Positions 1-4,763 of a stretch of DNA of 7,695 nucleotides are shown here, in pieces; position 1 is the first letter of the stretch, and each line of letters begins with the position of its first letter. The notes beneath the pieces were generated by a model. That model worked only from the letters and a program-made list of their open reading frames with translations, had not been told where the DNA came from and did no database searches. The stretch comes from JBFJWU01 sp041623475 [NCBI: bacterium] (GTDB lineage Bacteria > J088): the NCBI GenBank assembly GCA_041623475.1, contig JBFJWU010000155.1, positions 1 to 7,695 of the forward strand, given 5' to 3'. The position numbers were made by a program, and so were the translations under genes.

Positions 1-798
1 CTGCGGCGGGTTGAGGTTGGTTCCATAATTGCCCTTGGGCTGGAACGTCACCGTGTCATTCACGTTAACCAGGTGCATGTTCAGGCAGATGTCACCCAGG
101 AACGGAAGCGCCAGACAACTTGGGAATGCCAGGATGCCCGACACAATGTCGCCGACGGTTGACGATGTCAGGGAAGGCTCCCAGCCACCCTGGACGCCGT
201 CGCCGTTGGTGTCCTGCGTTGTCGATCCAGCAATCGCCGCAACTGGTGTCAGCGCAGGATTATAGGTGTCGACATAGCGGAAGGTAATCGTGTCAAAGTC
301 GAGCGGTGTCAACAGATCACCGTCGGTTGCACGCTTGAGCAGCAAGTCAACCCAGTTGCGGAAGATCCGCTGGGGCTGGCTGATGTGCCCATACATAGCC
401 GGGTCGGCAATGTACTGCGGGAACGTCGTCGGGTTCGTCACTGCGTTCAGCAGCTTTTCGTTGACGATCGATTCCACGAAATACATACCGGAACCGCTCC
501 AGTGACGTGGGTTGGGCGTCGCCCCGCCAGCATCACAGTAGCCGTCCGTCCAACTGTTGTTCGTATCGGTAACACGAGCGCCATACTCGCAACCGGTAAT
601 ACGAATCAACAACTGATTCCGGTTCATGTAAATATCGCCCTGGTTAGGACCAACCTGGTTGTGATTGCCGCCACTGGTGACAACAAACGCATCCGGGTCA
701 ATCACCGGGGGCGTACCAGCACCGGCCTGACTGACCGGAACCAATGTGGCCGCAAACAACGTGAGTGCGACCAGAAATGAACGAATGGGCATGCGCAT
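1..798 (-). CDS. Secreted protein of unknown family, N-terminal 266 residues (3' end outside window)
   Basis: The frame read on the minus strand from ATG at 798 is open to the left edge (266 codons, no stop), so the gene is 3'-truncated by the window. The start is fixed by a GAGGAGGT Shine-Dalgarno eight bases upstream; a second in-frame ATG at 792 is a less well-placed alternative. Residues 1-25 form a classic Sec signal peptide: two early Arg, a hydrophobic core (FLVALTLFAATLV) and likely cleavage after VSQA (A25) or AGA (A27). The mature part has four cysteines (C70, C88, C228, C238), which suits disulphide formation outside the cytoplasm. A loop at 196-207 (DTNGDGVQGGWE) matches the EF-hand/dockerin calcium spacing D-x-N-x-D-G...E. 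Aromatic and Asn/Gly-rich stretches suggest a beta-rich extracellular or periplasmic protein. I do not recognise the family. It is transcribed divergently from the chaperone genes from its own strong promoter. Gene reality is well supported; function is unknown. Confidence 0.85.
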   Translation of the reverse strand, partial: MRMPIRSFLVALTLFAATLVPVSQAGAGTPPVIDPDAFVVTSGGNHNQVGPNQGDIYMNRNQLLIRITGCEYGARVTDTNNSWTDGYCDAGGATPNPRHWSGSGMYFVESIVNEKLLNAVTNPTTFPQYIADPAMYGHISQPQRIFRNWVDLLLKRATDGDLLTPLDFDTITFRYVDTYNPALTPVAAIAGSTTQDTNGDGVQGGWEPSLTSSTVGDIVSGILAFPSCLALPFLGDICLNMHLVNVNDTVTFQPKGNYGTNLNPPQ

Positions 799-806
799 GG
801 AATATA

Positions 807-812
807 CCTCCT
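807..812 (-). promoter_or_regulatory. Strong Shine-Dalgarno for the secreted-protein gene
   Basis: The minus strand reads GAGGAGGTATATTCC immediately before the ATG at 798. The AGGAGG core lies eight bases from the start codon, an optimal distance. It is the strongest ribosome-binding site in the window and decides the start at 798 over the ATG at 792. Confidence 0.85.
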
Positions 813-889
813 CGATGCTGCCTGAACTTTCCTCCCGCCGCGCATTACGGATCGAACGCAAAACGCGGTTTTAATCCTCCGTCGTAGGG

Positions 890-918
890 ATAATAGCGGA
901 TCCAGATTTCCCTGTCAA
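890..918 (-). promoter_or_regulatory. Sigma70-type promoter of the secreted-protein gene
   Basis: On the minus strand there is a perfect -35 hexamer TTGACA (913-918), a 17-bp spacer (896-912) and a -10 hexamer TATTAT (890-895, five of six matches to TATAAT). Transcription would start near 883, giving a 5' leader of about 85 bases. The leader contains a small AAAAC/GTTTT hairpin (860-872) before the SD. The near-consensus promoter plus the excellent ribosome-binding site predict high expression of the downstream secreted protein. This is inferred from sequence alone. Confidence 0.75.
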
Positions 919-1205
919 GGGTTTCCGCGGACATGTTTTGACGCGCCGCGCAAACGTCGTTTCCATGAAAATCGGCGGCAATCCCCGTGAACGCCCGCCC
1001 CATATGGACGTTTCCTCACGCCGCACTGCGTCGTCGGCGCTGGCGTCGCAGTCGCGCAATTCCTATAGGTCAACATCGCAACCGATCTCCAGCCACACCT
1101 TGCCCAGATATTGTGTCGCATGCGGCCGCCGGCACAATATCTTGTCGATTCCCGCAGCCGCAGGCCGGCCGTACGAGTGATCGCACCCGCGACCGACGTC
1201 CGGTC
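919..1205. other. Non-coding divergent intergenic stretch with dyad symmetries
   Basis: No credible gene lies between the two divergent promoters. The short open frames here have no ribosome-binding site, give low-complexity Arg/Pro/Ser-rich translations and overlap one another on both strands. What the stretch does hold is dyad symmetry: the long inverted repeat at 1106-1142 (listed separately) and a smaller GACCG/CGGTC dyad with a 5-base centre at 1191-1205. No tRNA, riboswitch or terminator with a T-run is visible. The most likely role is regulatory DNA for the flanking promoters, or an unrecognised small RNA. Confidence 0.5.
1106..1142. repeat. Perfect 10-bp inverted repeat, 17-bp spacer
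   Basis: AGATATTGTG (1106-1115) is mirrored exactly by CACAATATCT (1133-1142). As RNA, the stem extends inward through a U-G, a C-G and a G-C pair to about 13 bp, closing on an 11-base loop that contains most of the GCGGCCGC palindrome. The arms are AT-rich in an otherwise GC-rich region, and no T-run follows, so it is a poor intrinsic terminator. It sits about 107 bp upstream of the -10 of the Hsp70 promoter and about 190 bp upstream of the -35 of the divergent promoter. It could be a regulator-binding site or the stem of a structured RNA. Confidence 0.6.
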
Positions 1206-1206
1206 A

Positions 1207-1236
1207 GATTCGGGCCTGCCCGGACCCTGCCGAATC
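1207..1236. promoter_or_regulatory. Putative operator: 7-bp dyad overlapping the -35 region of the Hsp70 promoter
   Basis: GATTCGG (1207-1213) and CCGAATC (1230-1236) form an exact inverted repeat separated by 16 bases. The right arm covers where a -35 hexamer would fall (about 1226-1232) for the TATAAT at 1249-1254. A protein bound there would compete with RNA polymerase, which would be consistent with a repressor site. It does not match the HrcA CIRCE consensus. It is an operator candidate by position and symmetry only. Confidence 0.35.
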
Positions 1237-1245
1237 GCAACCCGA

Positions 1246-1254
1246 TGCTATAAT
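1246..1254 (+). promoter_or_regulatory. Extended -10 promoter for the Hsp70-J operon
   Basis: TGCTATAAT is a perfect TGnTATAAT extended -10 element (TATAAT 1249-1254). The best -35 at normal spacing is weak (CTGCCG, 1227-1232), which is typical of extended -10 promoters. Transcription should start near 1261, leaving a leader of about 90 bases before the ATG at 1351. I see no heat-shock sigma factor element and no CIRCE operator, so classical heat-shock control is not evident. Confidence 0.6.
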
Positions 1255-1350
1255 GCGACGGTGTAATTTTGGCACGGCAGAACCCGTAGAGCGCACGGAC
1301 GCAGGTAGGGCAGGGAGCGGCCGAGGGGCGCAGAAAGGATTCAGGGACTT

Positions 1351-2910
1351 ATGGGAAAAGCGGTCGGAATTGATTTAGGCACATCGACCAGCTGCGTTGC
1401 CTTTTTTGACGGCGAATCGCCCGTCGTTTTTGCCAATGAGCAGAACGAGACCGTCATCCCGTCCATTGTCAGCTTTCTTGACCAGGGACGTGTTGCGGTG
1501 GGCACGCCAGCCAAAGACCGCGTGATCAAGCACGGTCGCGAAACCGTCTACAGTGCCAAGCGCCTGATCGGCCGCAAGTCGTTCAGCTCCGAGGTCAAGA
1601 AGGCCCGGGCCCTGATGCCTTACGAAATCGTTGACGGCGAAAACGACGCCGTCAATATCCGGATCCTCGACAAAGAATATGCAATTCCGGAGATCAGCGC
1701 CCTGGTACTGCGGGAACTCAAACGTACCGCCGAGGCCAGCCTGGGAGAAGACGTCACAGATGCCGTCATTACGGTGCCGGCATACTTTAACGACGGACAA
1801 CGGCAGGCGACGAAAGATGCCGGAACCATCGCCGGGCTGAACGTCCTGCGGATCCTCAATGAACCGACGGCTGCAGCACTGGCCTATGGCTATGGCCGGG
1901 GCACTGACCAACGTGTTGCGATTTATGACCTGGGGGGCGGCACATTCGACGTTTCCGTGCTGGAGATCGGCGGCGAGGTTTATGAAGTTATCGCAACTGC
2001 AGGCGACACCTACCTGGGCGGCGACGATTTCGACGACCGGTTGATCGACCACCTGGCCGACCGGTTTGCAGAGCAGTTCAACACAGACCCGCGCACAGAC
2101 CTTGTTGCCCTGCAACGCCTGAAACTGATCGCCGAAGACACGAAAATGAAGCTGTCCAAAGAAGAGATGGTTCACGTCAAGGCACCGGTACTGGAGGTTG
2201 ACGGGCAGGTCCTGGCCGTCGACACCCAGGTCAGTCGGGGATTGTTCCAGCAATTAACCTTTGACCTGGTCCAACGGACGTTTGCCGTTGTCGACGAGGC
2301 GATGCAGGCCGCACGATTGAATGTCAACGACCTCGACGGGGTCATCCTGGTTGGCGGTTCAACGCGCATGCCGATTATCCATGAGATGGTCGAGAAATAT
2401 TTCTTCAAGAAACCGGATACGTCGATCAATCCGGTTGTGGTCGTTGCGTCCGGGGCCGCCGTCCAGGCCCATGCCCTGACCAGCAAAAACGCCGACAGCC
2501 TGTTGCTGGATGTGACCAGCCAGGATCTGGGCGTTGGCATGGCTGGCGACATCATGGAAACGCTGATTGCCCGCAACAGCCAGATTCCGGTGGAAGACTC
2601 CAAGGTCTTTACAACGTCCAGCGACAACCAGACTGAGGTTCGTATTCGTGTTTTCCAGGGCGAGTCCCGGAAATCGTCCGAAAATGAACTGCTGGGAGAA
2701 CTGCTGCTGTCAGACCTGCCGAAAAGCCCGCGTGGTATCCCCAAGATCAAGGTCACGTTCGAGATCACGGCAGACGGAATCGTCCAGGTCGCCGCGAAAG
2801 ATGAAGCAACCGGCAAGGAATCCAATGCCAACCTGGATATCAGTGGCGGTATGAGCAGCGATGCCGTTGCCGAGGCTGCAGCAAGTGGCCAGGAGATCGA
2901 ACTTGCCTGA
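1351..2910 (+). CDS. Hsp70/DnaK-family chaperone lacking the helical lid
   Basis: This 519-residue protein is an ATP-driven Hsp70 of the cytoplasm. The nucleotide-binding domain (1-380) is intact: IDLGT phosphate loop (7-11), K70 in AKRLIGR, NEPTAAALAYG (170-180), DLGGGTFD (193-200) and VGGSTRMP (334-341). The linker SLLLD (383-387) and the beta substrate-binding domain (about 388-500) follow. The protein then ends after 19 further residues, where E. coli DnaK (638 residues) carries its alpha-helical lid. Other oddities are NPDEAVA replaced by NPVVVVA (360-366), TPLSLG replaced by TSQDLG (389-394), and small residues (A398, S423) where E. coli has the arch residues M404 and A429. The start follows a modest AAAGGA site 11 bases upstream. 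The stop overlaps the J-protein start, so the two are surely partners. This is a specialised paralogue rather than the housekeeping DnaK; its clients are unknown. Confidence 0.93.
   Translation: MGKAVGIDLGTSTSCVAFFDGESPVVFANEQNETVIPSIVSFLDQGRVAVGTPAKDRVIKHGRETVYSAKRLIGRKSFSSEVKKARALMPYEIVDGENDAVNIRILDKEYAIPEISALVLRELKRTAEASLGEDVTDAVITVPAYFNDGQRQATKDAGTIAGLNVLRILNEPTAAALAYGYGRGTDQRVAIYDLGGGTFDVSVLEIGGEVYEVIATAGDTYLGGDDFDDRLIDHLADRFAEQFNTDPRTDLVALQRLKLIAEDTKMKLSKEEMVHVKAPVLEVDGQVLAVDTQVSRGLFQQLTFDLVQRTFAVVDEAMQAARLNVNDLDGVILVGGSTRMPIIHEMVEKYFFKKPDTSINPVVVVASGAAVQAHALTSKNADSLLLDVTSQDLGVGMAGDIMETLIARNSQIPVEDSKVFTTSSDNQTEVRIRVFQGESRKSSENELLGELLLSDLPKSPRGIPKIKVTFEITADGIVQVAAKDEATGKESNANLDISGGMSSDAVAEAAASGQEIELA
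2891..2895 (+). promoter_or_regulatory. Ribosome-binding site selecting a TTG start for the J-domain gene
   Basis: AGGAG at 2891-2895 lies inside the last codons of the Hsp70 gene, seven bases before a TTG at 2903-2905. No ATG further downstream has a comparable site. The upstream in-frame ATG at 2861 would need a 50-base overlap and has only a weak GGCGG ahead of it. The site therefore favours the TTG start and translational coupling. Confidence 0.65.
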
Positions 2911-3421
2911 CGAAGACAACAAGTCGGCACCCAAGGAGCAATTACGCTCGATCGTCGCAAAAATGGACAAGATGGATTATTTCAAGATCCTTGGCAGCGC
3001 ACCGGGTGACGACGATCGGGTCATCCGTAAGAATTTTTATGCCCGTTCGCGTAAATATCATCCTGACCGATACCACTACGTCGATGACCCGGAGTTCGTC
3101 CAGTTGGTCACCGCGGTTTACAAGCAAGTGTCAGAAGCATACAACGTCCTGAAAAGCCCCAAGGATCGGAACGCCTATGCCAAGGCGATTGAAGCCGACC
3201 CGGACGACATTCGCTTTGACCCTGCCGAAGCCGCATCCGGCAAGAACAAGAAAGAGTACGACGGCGGTACCGGACCCGGCGCAAAGTATTACAAGCTTGC
3301 CAAACAAATGTTGTCAACCCGCAACCTGCCGGCAGCCAGGACCAATATCAAGCTGGCGTTGACAATGGAGTCCGGAAATGAACATTTCCAGGCACTCCAG
3401 GCCGAGATCGAGAACGCCTGA
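2903..3421 (+). CDS. Minimal J-domain (DnaJ-like) co-chaperone with TPR-like C-terminus
   Basis: From the TTG at 2903 this is a 172-residue cytoplasmic protein that should stimulate ATP hydrolysis by the Hsp70 encoded just upstream. The J domain covers about residues 24-95: MDYFKILG, a basic helix II (IRKNFYARSRKY), the invariant HPD triad at 53-55, and a helix III ending in SEAYNVLKSPKDRNAY. There is no Gly/Phe region, zinc finger or C-terminal DnaJ domain, so it is a class C (type III) J protein. After a charged linker, the last 50 or so residues (KYYKLAKQML...ARTNIKLALTME) look like one or two degenerate TPR helix pairs, which may bind a client. The gene overlaps the Hsp70 stop by eight bases. 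An ATG at 2861 would add 14 residues, and an ATG at 2963 would give a bare J domain start; neither has a good ribosome-binding site. Confidence 0.88.
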   Translation: MPDEDNKSAPKEQLRSIVAKMDKMDYFKILGSAPGDDDRVIRKNFYARSRKYHPDRYHYVDDPEFVQLVTAVYKQVSEAYNVLKSPKDRNAYAKAIEADPDDIRFDPAEAASGKNKKEYDGGTGPGAKYYKLAKQMLSTRNLPAARTNIKLALTMESGNEHFQALQAEIENA

Positions 3422-3429
3422 ACGGGCAT

Positions 3430-3474
3430 CTGACATCGTCACCATCGGGGCCGCGATGTCAGCCTGCGCGCAGG
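3430..3474 (+). terminator. Two adjacent hairpins between the J-protein and nucleotidyltransferase genes
   Basis: CTGACATCG (3430-3438) pairs perfectly with CGATGTCAG (3454-3462) across a 15-base loop. It is followed directly by the 12-bp palindrome CCTGCGCGCAGG (3463-3474). Both are stable, GC-rich structures nine bases after the J-gene stop. No T-run follows, so this is not a canonical intrinsic terminator. It could be an attenuator, an RNA-processing or 3'-end-stabilising site, or a protein-binding dyad. It decides whether the downstream gene shares the chaperone transcript. Confidence 0.4.
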
Positions 3475-3497
3475 TCCAATTCTCATAGAAATCTGCA

Positions 3498-4718
3498 ATG
3501 ACTGCCGTTTCCAGAATTGAATTTCCGGCCGACAAATGGCCCGCAGAGTTCGTTCATATCCTGGATCAACTGGCCGGCCAAGGGGCCTGGCTGGTCGGAG
3601 GCGCCGTTCTTGACTTGTTGAGAGGTCGTCACCCCGGAGACCTGGACGCCGTCGCCAACGTCCGTGCCCAAGACCTGCACACCCTTGGAGGGACTCCCAT
3701 CGGCGGTCGACACGACACCCACGCCTGGCGGTCTGCTGGATTTGTCCTGGAAATCAGCCCGCTTCGTGGTAATAGCCTGCACGAGGACCTGCTGTCCCGA
3801 GACCTGTCGATCCATGCCATCGCTGCCGCGTGGGATGACGGGCAGGTTATTGACCCTGCAGGCGGGTTGACCGCGTTGACACGACACGAACTGCGCCTGA
3901 CCGATCAAACGGGCCGGACCTTTGCCGAGGACCCGTTTCGGATCATCCGCGTTTTTCGACGGGTTGCCGACGGGTTCTCAATTGGTGCCGATGTCCACAA
4001 CGCGATAATCGACCATAGCCACGCGCTTGACAGCCAACCACCGGAACGTCTGGGACCGGAACTGGAAAAGTTGCTGGTCGGCCAACGAGCCGGCCACGCG
4101 CTGCGTGTGCTCAGGACTTACACGCTGGCCTGGGAATCGGTCCTGGGCCGCTGGCGTGTTGCAGATGCGGCAATTTCGTGGTCGCTCGCCAGCAACATTG
4201 TGGCCCTTGCAGGCCGGAAGCCCGGCATCCGCTTTGCAGCGCTCATGCGAGCGTTAGGGGTGGACCGGACGTCAGCACGGACGATCCTGCAGAATTGGGC
4301 CGTCCCGCAAGGCACTCGCAAAAAAGCCGAGGATCTGATCGCCAGTATTGACGAATTGAGCAACCTGAGCATCAACGAACCGGGGTTACTGCGAGCGTGG
4401 CACGCACGGTTTGGCACCAACGTTGCCGACAGCCTGTCGCTCTGGCGCGCGGTCGGATACGATCAATCGCAACGGCAGGTGGACAGTGACCGATTGTCAA
4501 GCGCAATCCAGACGGCAGCGCGAGTACCCTACCCGGCCCGCCCGGCAGATATGGACCTGTCCGGGGACGAACTGTTTGCCATTGTCAACATTGAGCCCCG
4601 CAGACGTGCGGATTTCCTGAACAGGCTGTGGCTGTGGGTTTTGACCGACCCCGAAATTCGGAACAATTCCGATGCCATTGCGGACCGCGCCCGTTCGCTA
4701 TCTGAGGAACCGGGTTAG
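3498..4718 (+). CDS. CCA-adding enzyme / poly(A) polymerase family nucleotidyltransferase, divergent
   Basis: This 406-residue protein belongs to the class II tRNA nucleotidyltransferase/bacterial poly(A) polymerase family, which adds CCA to tRNA 3' ends or adds A tails to RNA. Motif A is WLVGGAVLDLL...GDLDAV (31-52), with the metal-binding pair D48/D50 and the likely third carboxylate E85. Motif B is SRDLSIHA (100-107), followed by VIDPAGGL (117-124). Motif D EDPFR (144-148) continues into RVFRRVA, and ERLGPELEKLL (183-193) is the neck helix. The C-terminal MDLSGDELF...RNNSDAI (352-394) matches the conserved family tail. No HD phosphohydrolase motif is present. Two usually invariant positions differ: VRD is VLD, and the Asn of RRDxTINA is His. 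The start ATG has no obvious SD. It may be the housekeeping enzyme, a poly(A) polymerase or a repurposed paralogue; the sequence does not decide. Confidence 0.85.
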   Translation: MTAVSRIEFPADKWPAEFVHILDQLAGQGAWLVGGAVLDLLRGRHPGDLDAVANVRAQDLHTLGGTPIGGRHDTHAWRSAGFVLEISPLRGNSLHEDLLSRDLSIHAIAAAWDDGQVIDPAGGLTALTRHELRLTDQTGRTFAEDPFRIIRVFRRVADGFSIGADVHNAIIDHSHALDSQPPERLGPELEKLLVGQRAGHALRVLRTYTLAWESVLGRWRVADAAISWSLASNIVALAGRKPGIRFAALMRALGVDRTSARTILQNWAVPQGTRKKAEDLIASIDELSNLSINEPGLLRAWHARFGTNVADSLSLWRAVGYDQSQRQVDSDRLSSAIQTAARVPYPARPADMDLSGDELFAIVNIEPRRRADFLNRLWLWVLTDPEIRNNSDAIADRARSLSEEPG

Positions 4719-4723
4719 GTTCC
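4706..4723. terminator. Weak hairpin spanning the stop of the nucleotidyltransferase gene
   Basis: GGAACC (4706-4711) and GGTTCC (4718-4723) form a 6-bp stem with a six-base loop that includes the first two bases of the TAG stop. Another GGAACC at 4758-4763, just beyond the stop of the convergent gene, could pair with the same GGTTCC arm. This lies in or beside the 45-base gap between two convergent genes, where a bidirectional terminator is expected, but there is no T-run on either strand. It is a tentative termination region. Confidence 0.25.
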
Positions 4724-4763
4724 CCTGCTGAACCACACCCGTCACGCCGCAATTCCCGGAACC

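Noticed and set aside
385-780. 131-codon plus-strand open frame at the left edge
   Set aside because: It lies opposite the secreted-protein gene, which has a promoter, SD and signal peptide. The plus frame has none of these.
1207-1236. Possible HrcA/CIRCE heat-shock operator upstream of the Hsp70 gene
   Set aside because: The dyad arms (GATTCGG) and spacer length (16) do not match TTAGCACTC-N9-GAGTGCTAA. It is kept only as an unidentified operator candidate.
871-1253. Several small overlapping open frames on both strands between the divergent promoters
   Set aside because: No ribosome-binding sites, Arg/Pro/Ser-rich composition, mutual overlap, and overlap with promoter elements.
1270-1285. 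TGGCACG resembling a sigma54 -24 element upstream of the Hsp70 gene
   Set aside because: The required -12 GC is absent at the right spacing (AACCC where TTGCA is expected), and an extended -10 sigma70 promoter lies just upstream.
1375-2253. Long (292-codon) open frame antisense to the Hsp70 gene
   Set aside because: Long antisense frames opposite hsp70 genes are a known artefact of codon bias. The sense strand encodes all Hsp70 motifs, while the antisense product shows no recognisable domain or ribosome-binding site. The same applies to the antisense frame at 2172-2960.
2861-2902. ATG at 2861 as the start of the J-domain gene
   Set aside because: It would overlap the Hsp70 gene by 50 bases with a poor ribosome-binding site, and the extra residues are not part of any J domain. 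The TTG at 2903 has a good SD.
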